Shown: positions 45,085-53,976 of the stretch, piece after piece
Numbering within the stretch: position 1 is the stretch's first letter
How the letters are laid out: every line of letters begins with the position of its first letter
Origin: Microcoleus vaginatus_C
GTDB lineage: Bacteria; Cyanobacteriota; Cyanobacteriia; Cyanobacteriales; Microcoleaceae
Strand: one strand, 5' to 3'
DNA: 64,000 bases
NCBI GenBank assembly: GCA_040004035.1
Contig: JAMPLN010000003.1
The notes under the pieces: model-generated
What the model saw: the letters and a program-made list of their open reading frames with translations, nothing else
Told to the model about the DNA's origin: nothing
The model's database searches: none
Program-made: the position numbers and the translations under genes

Positions 45085-46773
45085 ATGAGTAAACTAACAG
45101 TCAAAGCCAAAGATTCTCAAGATGTAATGGAGCAATTAAAAGCCTCTGTTACCCCACTTGAAGAAAAGTTAATGGAGCTATTCAGTGCCTCAGAAAAGTC
45201 ATTTTTGGCCGAGGAAGCAATGGAGGAGCGAATTTCTGGCCTTGTTCAAGACTTTTTGTACGCAAAAACCGCTAGTACAGATATTGACTTAGAGTTAATT
45301 ATTCAGGAGTTTAGGGAAAACAAAATTCCCGCCCTTCCTACAGATGTTGGGAATTATATCGATGATTTGACCCAAACCCTCGTTGCTCATTCCATTCACA
45401 CATCTTCCCCGCGATATATCGGTCACATGACGAGCGCACTTCCCTATTTTGTGCGCCCGATCGCGAAGCTTGTAACCGCGATGAATCAAAATTTAGTCAA
45501 GATGGAAACTGCCAAAGTTTTAAGCCCCTGCGAGCGCCAGACTTTGGCAATGATGCACCGATTAATTTACGATTTTTCTGAGGATTTTTATAACCAGCAC
45601 ATTCAAAAAAATGACAGCACGCTCGGTATCATGGTAACGGGCGGCACCCTGGCTAATATAACAGCCCTGTGGTGCGCTCGCAACGCTTCTTTAGGGCCCA
45701 AAAATAACTTTGGTGGCATTGAAAAAGAAGGCTTGTACGCAGCTTTAGAGTTTTACGGCTACAAGGGAATGGTGATAATCGGATCGAGTTTGATGCACTA
45801 TTCTTTTGAAAAAGCTGCCGGTTTATTAGGTATTGGCGATCGCAATCTCCTAAAAATCCCCACCGATTCCAATCACCGCATGGATTTGGCAGCGCTGCGC
45901 CAAACTGTAGCCGAATGTCGCGATCGCAATCTGCACATTCTGGCAATTATCGGTATTGCAGGCAGCACCGATTCGGGAAGTATCGATCCGCTTCCAGAAA
46001 TAGCCGCGATCGCGCAAGAAGCAAACGCTCACTTTCACGTCGATGCCGCTTGGGGCGGTCCTGTGCTTTTTTCCGAACGTCACCGGCACAAATTCGCAGG
46101 CATTGAACTAGCAGATTCCGTCACCATAGATGGACACAAACAAATGTATTTGCCAATGGGAATCGGTCTGGTTTTATTCCGCAATCCCCAAACTGCCAAA
46201 GTTATTGAAAAAAACGCGCCCTACACGGTGCGAAAAGACTCGATCGATCTAGGCAAGCGCTCTCTCGAAGGCTCTCGACCAGGTGCGAGTTTGTTCTTGC
46301 AAGCCGCGTTGAATATCATCGGCCATCAAGGCTATGAGTTTTTGATAGATGCAGGCATCCATAAAACGCAGCACTTGGCTAATTTAATTCGGGAAAATCC
46401 AGCATTTGAATTGCTGCTAGAACCAGAAATTAATATTCTTTTATACCGCTACATTCCAGAAACATTCTGGGAAAAAGCAGCCAAAAAACAACTAACCGAA
46501 GCAGACAACCACTTCATTAATCAATTTAACGAGCGCCTTCAGGAGGCGCAGCGGCGAGCCGGTCACACCTTCGTATCGCGAACAACCGTGCAAAACACCT
46601 GTTATGGCAAAACCATTCCCATTGTTGCTTTTCGAGTCGTCCTTGCCAACCCCCTCACCACTGAAGCAGATATCAATTTTGTTTTAAACGACCAGCTAAA
46701 AATAGCAGCAAAGCTTTCCTTAACTATCACAAACAGCGACCACTGCGAGGAAGTGAATCATCATGTCTACTAA
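45085..46773 (+). CDS. panP: PLP-dependent aspartate 1-decarboxylase (PanP type)
   Basis: The protein has 562 residues. It belongs to the group II decarboxylase fold (glutamate/sulfinoalanine decarboxylase relatives). The stretch HTSSPRYIGHMTSALPYF near residue 100 and MNQNLVKMETAKVLSPCERQ strongly recall PanP, the pyridoxal enzyme that makes beta-alanine from aspartate. HVDAAWGGP contains the PLP-contacting Asp320; SVTIDGHKQMYLPMG contains the Schiff-base Lys352. Placed directly after the beta-Ala-coding NRPS module, it most likely supplies that module. Glutamate or diaminobutyrate decarboxylase is the alternative. It is translationally coupled to the next gene by an 11-base overlap. Confidence 0.82.
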   Translation: MSKLTVKAKDSQDVMEQLKASVTPLEEKLMELFSASEKSFLAEEAMEERISGLVQDFLYAKTASTDIDLELIIQEFRENKIPALPTDVGNYIDDLTQTLVAHSIHTSSPRYIGHMTSALPYFVRPIAKLVTAMNQNLVKMETAKVLSPCERQTLAMMHRLIYDFSEDFYNQHIQKNDSTLGIMVTGGTLANITALWCARNASLGPKNNFGGIEKEGLYAALEFYGYKGMVIIGSSLMHYSFEKAAGLLGIGDRNLLKIPTDSNHRMDLAALRQTVAECRDRNLHILAIIGIAGSTDSGSIDPLPEIAAIAQEANAHFHVDAAWGGPVLFSERHRHKFAGIELADSVTIDGHKQMYLPMGIGLVLFRNPQTAKVIEKNAPYTVRKDSIDLGKRSLEGSRPGASLFLQAALNIIGHQGYEFLIDAGIHKTQHLANLIRENPAFELLLEPEINILLYRYIPETFWEKAAKKQLTEADNHFINQFNERLQEAQRRAGHTFVSRTTVQNTCYGKTIPIVAFRVVLANPLTTEADINFVLNDQLKIAAKLSLTITNSDHCEEVNHHVY

Positions 46774-48310
46774 TCGTTCAGAACGACTGAAAAACCTCTC
46801 GCCCCAAAAGCGAGCGCTCCTCCTCAAAGCCTTGGGCAAAAAGGCAGTACAGGCTGAGCAATCTCAGCGTATTCCCAGGCGATCGCAGCAAAATTCTGCT
46901 CCCCTTTCTTTTGCCCAGCAACGGCTGTGGTTTCTCGATCGATTGTCTCCCGAAAACCCTGCCTACAACCTTCCTGCTGCTGTGCGTTTGCAAGGGCAAT
47001 TGAATTTGTCAGCACTGCAACAAACACTCAATGAAATTGTCAGGCGTCACGAAGTTTTACGGACTGCTTTTGCAGAAGTGGACGGGGAACCTGTTCAACT
47101 GATTTCTCCTTCCTTGGATTTCGCTTTGTCGGTGGTAAACTTGCAACATTTACCAGAAACTGAGCAGCAAGCTGAAATTGAGCAGCGTACTCTTGAAGAA
47201 GCCCAACGCCCCTTTGACTTAACGCGATCGCCCTTATTGCGTAGCACTTTGCTGCAACTTGGTTCGGCAGAATATGTGTTGCTGCTGACGATACACCACA
47301 TTATTTCTGATGGTTGGTCTATGGGCGTGTTGGTGCGAGAAGTAGCCGCACTTTATGAAGCTTTTTCCACTGACCAACCCTCCCCGCTGCCTGAACTTCC
47401 TGTGCAGTATGCCGACTTCGCCAGTTGGCAGCGCCAGCATTTCCAGGGAGAGAAATTAGAGAAACAGCTCGCTTATTGGAAACAGCAATTGGGTGGCACT
47501 TTAGCTGTGCTGTCAACAGATAAGCAGCGCTCTCCCGTGCAAACTTTCCGAGGGTCGCAGCAATCTTTTGTGATTTCTGCTTCTTTAACTGAAAGGCTAA
47601 AAACCCTCAGCCAGCAACAAGATGTCACCCTATTTATGACGTTGTTGGCAGCGTTTCAATCCTTGCTATATTGCCACATAAAGCAGGAAAACCTCGCTAT
47701 TGGCTCTCCTATTGCCAACCGGAACCTGCTTGAATTAGAAGAACTAATTGGATTTTTTGTCAATACTTTAGTGCTGCGAATTGACACCGCAGGTAATCCA
47801 ACTTTCCGCGAACTACTCGGTCGAACACGCGAGGTAGCGTTAGCAGCTTACGCTCACCCCGATGTTCCTTTTGAAAAGCTCGTTGTGGAATTGCAGCCAG
47901 AGCGAAATCTCAGCTATAACCCGCTTTTTCAAGTCTGGTTTGTTCTCCAAAATGCGCCCATGCCACCCCTGAAATTAGGCGATTTGACTTTGAGCGTTCT
48001 AGAATTCGATGTCGGTATGTCGAGACACGACTTAAGCCTCACTCTCTGGGAGATTTCAGAAGGAATCCAAGGCTTATTTGAGTACAAAATAGACTTATTT
48101 GAGGCTACGACTGTTGCCCGAATTGTGAGAGGTTGGCAAACTGTTCTCAACCAAGTTGTTGCCCAGCCAGATATCAGGCTCGACGACTTGGCAGAAATTC
48201 TTGTTGAAGCAGAAAGGCAGCACCAAATCGAGCAGGAAAAACAAATTCAGATTTCGGGAATTCAAAAATTAAAAATGGCTAAACGCCAAGTTATGAAAAG
48301 TTTAAACTGA
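46763..48310 (+). CDS. Stand-alone NRPS condensation domain
   Basis: The protein has 515 residues. A short N-terminal helix (about 1-35, LSPQKRALLLKALG) is followed by a complete LCL-like C domain with SFAQQRLWFLDRL and HHIISDG at 178-184. After the domain come about 60 residues rich in E, Q and K. There is no A or PCP domain. It should condense the beta-alanine-bearing chain with the aspartate bound to the NRPS encoded at 49444, since that protein starts with an HH-less C-like domain. The hydroxylase gene follows after 61 bases. The pair corresponds to the fused C-hydroxylase at the end of the protein encoded at 56764-61887. Confidence 0.88.
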   Translation: MSTNRSERLKNLSPQKRALLLKALGKKAVQAEQSQRIPRRSQQNSAPLSFAQQRLWFLDRLSPENPAYNLPAAVRLQGQLNLSALQQTLNEIVRRHEVLRTAFAEVDGEPVQLISPSLDFALSVVNLQHLPETEQQAEIEQRTLEEAQRPFDLTRSPLLRSTLLQLGSAEYVLLLTIHHIISDGWSMGVLVREVAALYEAFSTDQPSPLPELPVQYADFASWQRQHFQGEKLEKQLAYWKQQLGGTLAVLSTDKQRSPVQTFRGSQQSFVISASLTERLKTLSQQQDVTLFMTLLAAFQSLLYCHIKQENLAIGSPIANRNLLELEELIGFFVNTLVLRIDTAGNPTFRELLGRTREVALAAYAHPDVPFEKLVVELQPERNLSYNPLFQVWFVLQNAPMPPLKLGDLTLSVLEFDVGMSRHDLSLTLWEISEGIQGLFEYKIDLFEATTVARIVRGWQTVLNQVVAQPDIRLDDLAEILVEAERQHQIEQEKQIQISGIQKLKMAKRQVMKSLN

Positions 48311-48371
48311 TGGCTCAATCTCTCAGATTTTTTCGGAAAAAAGGGAGAAAATTTTCACCCAACCAAACACT

Positions 48372-49421
48372 ATGACAAATACAGAAACAAAGAATCTTAA
48401 TTCCCAAAAGTTAGGAGCAGTTAGGCGCAAAGCCGTCAGCCTGTCCTCAGAGGAATTAGTCAAAACCGCCTACCTCCAGCCCGAAAACCTTCTACCTCTA
48501 GTTGTTCAGCCAACAGTAGAAAAACTAAATCTTGCGGGTTGGGCACAGAACAATCGCTCATCAATTGAAACGCAGTTATGGAAGCATGGAGGAATACTTT
48601 TTCGAGGCTTTGAAGTCGGAGGGGTGAATGGTTTCGAGCAGTTTATTCAAACTATTGCGGGCGAATTGTTGGAATATTCTTTTCGCTCAACTCCCCGTAG
48701 CCAAGTGAGCGGAAATATCTACACTTCCACCGAGTATCCTGCCGAGCAATTCATCCCACTGCACAATGAAATGGCTTATTCTCGGAATTGGCCGCTGAAA
48801 ATCGCTTTTTTCTGCGTCAAGAAAGCCGAACAGGGAGGAGAAACCCCGATCGCTAACAGCCGCAAAGTGTTTGAAAGCCTGGATTCAAAGATTAGAGAAA
48901 AGTTTGCCAAAAAAAAGGTTATGTATGTGCGAAATTACGGCGGTGGCGTAGATTTACCCTGGCAAAATGTCTTTAATACTGATAGCAAAATAGAGGTAGA
49001 AGAGTATTGCCAAAAAGCTGGAATTGAGTTAGAATGGAAAAGTGACGATTGCTTGAGAACTCGCCAAATATGTCAAGCTGTCGCCCAGCACCCAAAAACG
49101 CAGGAAATGGTGTGGTTTAATCAAGCTCACCTCTTCCACATTTCCAATCTCGATCCCGTCGTTCGCAAAGAGCTTTTAACTTCTTTTAAACAGGAAGATT
49201 TACCCCGCAATGCTTATTACGGCGATGGCTCGCCCATTGAAGATTTTATATTAGACGAAATTCGTCGCTGCTATCAGCAAGCAACAACTGTTTTCCTTTG
49301 GGAAGAAGGAGATGTCTTGCTGCTAGATAATATGCTAGCCGCGCACGGACGTACCCCATTCTCTGGTTCGCGTCGAGTTGTTGTCGGGATGGCAGAACCG
49401 TTTAGCTGTCAAGACATTTAG
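48372..49421 (+). CDS. Fe(II)/2-oxoglutarate-dependent hydroxylase, SyrP-like, probable aspartyl beta-hydroxylase
   Basis: The protein has 349 residues in the TauD/clavaminate-synthase-like fold. Iron ligands are visible: His131 and Glu133 in LHNEMAYS and His325 in LAAHGRTPFSGSRRV, with the following arginines suited to bind 2-oxoglutarate. Supporting family stretches are GGILFRGFEV, QGGETPIANSRKV and PRNAYYGDGSPIED. SyrP-like enzymes hydroxylate carrier-bound aspartate at the beta carbon. Here the next gene encodes an Asp-activating NRPS with an HH-less C-like domain, which supports that reaction. Other substrates cannot be excluded. The paralogous domain is fused at residues 1385-1700 of the protein at 56764-61887. 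Confidence 0.88.
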   Translation: MTNTETKNLNSQKLGAVRRKAVSLSSEELVKTAYLQPENLLPLVVQPTVEKLNLAGWAQNNRSSIETQLWKHGGILFRGFEVGGVNGFEQFIQTIAGELLEYSFRSTPRSQVSGNIYTSTEYPAEQFIPLHNEMAYSRNWPLKIAFFCVKKAEQGGETPIANSRKVFESLDSKIREKFAKKKVMYVRNYGGGVDLPWQNVFNTDSKIEVEEYCQKAGIELEWKSDDCLRTRQICQAVAQHPKTQEMVWFNQAHLFHISNLDPVVRKELLTSFKQEDLPRNAYYGDGSPIEDFILDEIRRCYQQATTVFLWEEGDVLLLDNMLAAHGRTPFSGSRRVVVGMAEPFSCQDI

Positions 49422-49443
49422 ACCCATGAAAGGAACAGTAGAT

Positions 49444-52400
49444 ATGCAAAAGGAAACAATCGAAGGGTTTAGACTTTCTCCACAGCAACGGCACTTGTGG
49501 GGGTTACAGCAAAATAATCCTAAACAGATCTATCGCGTTCGAGGTGCAATTTTAATTACAGGAAACCTCGATCGAGAAATTCTTAAAAGTGCGCTGCAAA
49601 ATGTCGTGAATCGGCACGAAATCCTGCGGACTAGCTTTCACTGCTTGCCTGGGATGACACTACCCCTGCAAGCGATCGCCTGCACTGGTGAAGTTCCTAT
49701 GTCGGAATACAATCTGAGTGGTTTGTCTCCCGAAGAACAAGACGCTAAAATTGAAGCGCTTTTTCAGGAACTAAACCTGCTTCCTTTTGATTTTGAGCGC
49801 GGCCCACTTTGGCATATCTCTTTAGTCACTCTCGCCCAAGACAAGCACCTATTGCTGGCGAACTTCTCTGCCTTAATTGCAGATAGTGCCACCCTGAAAA
49901 ATTTCACCAGCGAACTCAGTCTTTCATACTCAGCCTGCGCGTGCGGGGAAGAGTTTTCTGATGAGTCAATGCAATATGCCGATATTGCTGAGTGGCAAAA
50001 TGAGCTACTCGAATCAGAAGAAACGGCAAGCGGCCAAGAATACTGGCGAAAGCTGAACATTGAAGCTTTCGATTTATTAACGCTTCCTTGGGAAAAGAAG
50101 AATCGAGAAGCGGAATTTCAGCCACAAGTAGAAAGGGTGGAAATTCGGGGTGATTTGTTGAACAGCCTGGAAGCGATCGCCCAAAAACACCAAAGCGATA
50201 TTTCTGCTTTCCTGCTGACTTGCTGGCAAATTCTGATTGGGCGGCTTACCAGACAGCCCAACCCGATCGTCGGCGTAGCGATTGACGGCAGAAAATATGA
50301 AGAATTAGAACACTCTCTGGGACTGCTGTGCAAATACTTACCCCTACGATGCCCAGTGCAAGACGAGTTAAATTTCTTACAAGTGAGGAAGCAAGTTGAG
50401 CTTAATCTCAAAGATATTCACACTTGGCAAGAATATTTCACCTGGGAAGAAACTCTAGAATCCGATAAAAGTAACGCTTTTTTGCCCATCTGCTTTGAGT
50501 ACGAAACAAAGCCAGAGAAATATGGCGAGTCTGGCGTTTCATTTTTCCTCGATCGGCAAGATGCCTGCCTAGAGCCATTTAAACTTAAACTTTCCTGCCT
50601 TTCACGAGGCAATTGCCTAACCGCCGAATTTCACTACGATTCCGCTTTATTTGAAGCTGAAGATGTCAAGCGCTTGTCAGAACACTTCCAGGCTGTGTTA
50701 GAAAGTGCCTTAAAAAATCCACAAATACCCATCAGTCAATTAAATATACTCAGCGATCGCGATCGCCACCAGCTTCTCGTCGAGTTCAACCAAACCCAGA
50801 AATATTACCCGACAGACAAATGCGTTCACCAGCTTTTTGAAGAACAAGCCGATCGCAGCCCAGACAGCATTGCCGTCGTCTTTGAAAACCAAACAATCAC
50901 CTACCGAGAACTCAACGATCGCGCCAATCAACTCGCCCATCACCTGCAAAAACAGGGAGTTGAGCCAGAGTCAATTGTCGGAATTTGCACGCATCGCTCC
51001 TTAGAAACAATCGTAGGAATGCTGGGCGTACTCAAAGCCGGTGGCGCCTATTTACCGATCGATCCAACGACCCCAATAGAGCGCAAAGCGCTAATGCTAG
51101 AAGACGCTCAGGTGAAGGTTTTGATCGTAGAACAGCGGCTCATCGAAAGCTTGCCGAAAACTCAGGTAAATATTGTTTGCATCGATACAGACATTCCCAC
51201 TGTTTCTGCCGCTTACACGCCTCGCGCCTCTTCTGACAATTTAGCTTACGTCATCTATACTTCTGGTTCCAGTGGCACGCCCAAAGGAGTCGCGATCGAA
51301 CACCGGCAACTGCTCAATTACCTGTACGCTATTGAGGAAAGATTAAACCTGCCATCAGGTGCCAGTTTTGCCACCGTTTCTACCTTCGCCGCAGACTTGG
51401 GCAATACAGCGATTTTCCCTTCTTTATGTTTCGGTGGATGCCTCCATATAGTATCCCAGGAGCGCGCAACCGATCCAGAAGCACTGGCCCAATATTTCCG
51501 CCGCCATTCTATCGATTGCCTCAAGATTGTTCCCTCGCACCTTGCTGCTCTTTTAACTTCTTCTGTCGCCGAGTCTATTTTGCCACGAAGACGGCTAATT
51601 TTAGGCGGTGAAGCTGCAAGCTGGGAATTGATTGAAAAGGTTCGTAAAATCAATCCAGATTGCCTTATTTTCAATCACTACGGGCCAACAGAAGCGACGG
51701 TGGGCGTACTAACCTATCAAGTGTATGGCGAAGAATTGAAAGGAATTTCCGAGACAGTTCCACTCGGCAGACCTATAGTAAATACCCAGATTTATCTACT
51801 CGATTCCCATTTGCAGCCAGTGCCAGTAGGCGTACCTGGGGAACTGCACATCGGCGGCAGCAGTCTGGCGCGGGGCTATCTCAACCGCCCCGAATTAACC
51901 GCAGAAAAATTTATTCCCCATCCATTTGAGGCGCAGGCACATCTTTATAAAACTGGGGATTTGGCTCGTTATTTGCCAGACGGAAACATCGAATTCATCG
52001 GGCGAATTGACAATCAAGTAAAAATCCGGGGCTTCCGCATTGAATTGGGAGAAATTGAGGCAGCCTTAGGGCAGCATCCAGATATCGCGCAGGCTGTAGT
52101 GGTGGCGCGGGAAGATGCGCCGGGAGAAAAGCGCCTCGTGGCTTCTTTTGTTTCTAATCAGAAACAAGCGCCAAGCAGCAGCGAAATTCGCCGTTTTTTA
52201 GCGACAAAATTGCCTGATTACATGGTGCCTTGGGCTTTTGTAACGCTCAAAAGTTTGCCTTTAACTCCTAACGGAAAGATCGATCGGCGATCGCTCCCAG
52301 AACCCGACAGTGCCAGAGCGAAATTAGAAGGAACTTTCGCAGAACCTCGCACGCCTGCCGAGGAAACGATCGCCCAGATTTGGGGGCAAATGCTAGAGGT

Positions 52401-53967
52401 CGAAAAAGTAGGAATTTATGATAACTTTTTCGAGTTAGGCGGAGATTCTATATCAAGCATTCGCATCGTCGCCAAAATCAATCAATCCGGCTTGCGCGTA
52501 ACGCCTAAACAACTGTTTGAGTGTCCCACTGTGGCGGCTCTTGCAGCCGTTGCAGACCAGATTGAGACGACTGAAAAACTGCTGCCTATTCTCCCAAGAC
52601 AGCAGGAATTTTTAGAAGAAAAAATTTCCGGGAAATGCCAGAGCTTTTTATTTAAAACCGACTCGGACATCGCTCCTGAACTATGGCAGCAAGCGGTGCA
52701 ACAATTGCTCGATCGCCACGACATTCTTCGCCTGCGATTTCTCCATACAGAATCGGGTTGGCAGCAAATGTACGGTAGTTTAGATGAAATTCAAACAGAA
52801 CCTTTCTCATACATCGATTTATCGGCGTTGCCAGTTAGGGAACGAGAAACGGCTTTAGAAACCGCTGCGGCCGAGTTGAAAGAAAGTTTGAATCCAGCCG
52901 AGGGAATTCTCTGGCGAGTGGCTTTGTTTAACCAGGGAAACTATCGGCCCAATAGCCTGCTATTAACGATTCACGAACTAGCGGCAGATAGAGTTTCCTG
53001 GAAAATTTTGCTAGAGGAACTTTCGGCGGCGATCGCGCAGCTAAGTCAGGGGCAATCGGTAGAATTACCGCCCGCAACAGCAACTTTTAAACGGTGGTCA
53101 GAATTTCTGCAAGAGTACGCCAAATCGCCACAAATTCAGCAAGAGCGAGATTACTGGCTCGCTGCGCGTCAAGAAGTCTCGAAACTGCCCGTTGATTCTC
53201 CAAGCAACGATCGGGCAAACCCTGTATTAGTTTCGCTTGATGTTGAAGAAACTCGCAGTTTACTGCAAAAAGTTCCAGCAGCTTATGGAACCCAAACGAG
53301 CGAAGTATTGCTGACTGCATTGGTGCAAACTTTTAATCAATGGACGAAAGCGGATTCCTTGCTGGTGGATTTGGAGGCGTCGGGGCGAGAAGTTTTTGCC
53401 AAAGATATCGATTTGTCGCGCACGATCGGCTGCTTTGCGGCGATTTTCCCGGTGCAGCTCGTTCTCAAGGGCATCTCTGGGCCTGGGGAAGCTTTAAAGG
53501 CGATTAAAGAGCAGGTGCGGGGCGTACCCAATCGAGGTGCTGGCTTTGGGGTACTGCGCTATTTGGGCGATCGCGCAGAAGTAGCGGCGCACTTGCAAGC
53601 CTTGGATCGATCGCAGGTTAAATTTAACTACCGCGAGCAATTAGATCCGATTTTGCCTGAATCTTTTGCCTTTGAGCTAGTTGAAAGCGCGAGCAGCAGC
53701 CTGCTAGGAAATCGGCGCTATCCGATCGAAATTGACTCCGGCGTGCGACAAAATAGGCTGCAACTAGAGTGGAGGTATAGCGAAGCAGCCTACCGACGAA
53801 CCACCATCGAAAAACTAGCTAAAGATTTTGTGGATAATTTGCGATCGCTTGCCGCCCACTGTCAGTCTGCCGAAACAGGAACCTACACGCCTTCTGACTT
53901 CCCCAAAGCCAATTTGAGTCAAAAAGACCTCGAGCGCTTCTTAGCGAAAATCAACCAACGCAGGTAA
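49444..53967 (+). CDS. NRPS: interface-like domain-A(Asp)-PCP-degenerate E
   Basis: The protein has 1507 residues from the ATG at 49444, with AAAGGA ten bases upstream; starts at 49426 or 49378 are less likely. Residues 1-445 are C-fold (FRLSPQQRHLWGLQQ) but the HHxxxDG site reads S142-A143-L-I-A-D147-S148, with both His lost. This fits the interface domain described for siderophore Asp beta-hydroxylases. The A domain (about 470-960; YTSGSSGTPKGV near 605) reads DLTKIGHVGK, an aspartate code. The PCP has Ser1002 in GGDS. The E-type domain (about 1045-1507) has HELAADR at 1177-1183 instead of HHxxxDG, EASGRE for GHGRE and FNYREQLD for FNYxGQxD, so it is probably inactive. The C-terminal helix NLSQKDLERFLAKINQ should dock to the next protein. 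Confidence 0.9.
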   Translation: MQKETIEGFRLSPQQRHLWGLQQNNPKQIYRVRGAILITGNLDREILKSALQNVVNRHEILRTSFHCLPGMTLPLQAIACTGEVPMSEYNLSGLSPEEQDAKIEALFQELNLLPFDFERGPLWHISLVTLAQDKHLLLANFSALIADSATLKNFTSELSLSYSACACGEEFSDESMQYADIAEWQNELLESEETASGQEYWRKLNIEAFDLLTLPWEKKNREAEFQPQVERVEIRGDLLNSLEAIAQKHQSDISAFLLTCWQILIGRLTRQPNPIVGVAIDGRKYEELEHSLGLLCKYLPLRCPVQDELNFLQVRKQVELNLKDIHTWQEYFTWEETLESDKSNAFLPICFEYETKPEKYGESGVSFFLDRQDACLEPFKLKLSCLSRGNCLTAEFHYDSALFEAEDVKRLSEHFQAVLESALKNPQIPISQLNILSDRDRHQLLVEFNQTQKYYPTDKCVHQLFEEQADRSPDSIAVVFENQTITYRELNDRANQLAHHLQKQGVEPESIVGICTHRSLETIVGMLGVLKAGGAYLPIDPTTPIERKALMLEDAQVKVLIVEQRLIESLPKTQVNIVCIDTDIPTVSAAYTPRASSDNLAYVIYTSGSSGTPKGVAIEHRQLLNYLYAIEERLNLPSGASFATVSTFAADLGNTAIFPSLCFGGCLHIVSQERATDPEALAQYFRRHSIDCLKIVPSHLAALLTSSVAESILPRRRLILGGEAASWELIEKVRKINPDCLIFNHYGPTEATVGVLTYQVYGEELKGISETVPLGRPIVNTQIYLLDSHLQPVPVGVPGELHIGGSSLARGYLNRPELTAEKFIPHPFEAQAHLYKTGDLARYLPDGNIEFIGRIDNQVKIRGFRIELGEIEAALGQHPDIAQAVVVAREDAPGEKRLVASFVSNQKQAPSSSEIRRFLATKLPDYMVPWAFVTLKSLPLTPNGKIDRRSLPEPDSARAKLEGTFAEPRTPAEETIAQIWGQMLEVEKVGIYDNFFELGGDSISSIRIVAKINQSGLRVTPKQLFECPTVAALAAVADQIETTEKLLPILPRQQEFLEEKISGKCQSFLFKTDSDIAPELWQQAVQQLLDRHDILRLRFLHTESGWQQMYGSLDEIQTEPFSYIDLSALPVRERETALETAAAELKESLNPAEGILWRVALFNQGNYRPNSLLLTIHELAADRVSWKILLEELSAAIAQLSQGQSVELPPATATFKRWSEFLQEYAKSPQIQQERDYWLAARQEVSKLPVDSPSNDRANPVLVSLDVEETRSLLQKVPAAYGTQTSEVLLTALVQTFNQWTKADSLLVDLEASGREVFAKDIDLSRTIGCFAAIFPVQLVLKGISGPGEALKAIKEQVRGVPNRGAGFGVLRYLGDRAEVAAHLQALDRSQVKFNYREQLDPILPESFAFELVESASSSLLGNRRYPIEIDSGVRQNRLQLEWRYSEAAYRRTTIEKLAKDFVDNLRSLAAHCQSAETGTYTPSDFPKANLSQKDLERFLAKINQRR

Positions 53968-53976
53968 AAAAAAATC

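Noticed and set aside
45085..46773. Diaminobutyrate decarboxylase feeding diaminopropane, paired with the aminotransferase
   Set aside because: The HTSSPRYIGHMTSALPYF and MNQNLVKMETAK stretches fit PanP better, and the adjacent A domain has a beta-alanine code. It is kept only as an alternative.
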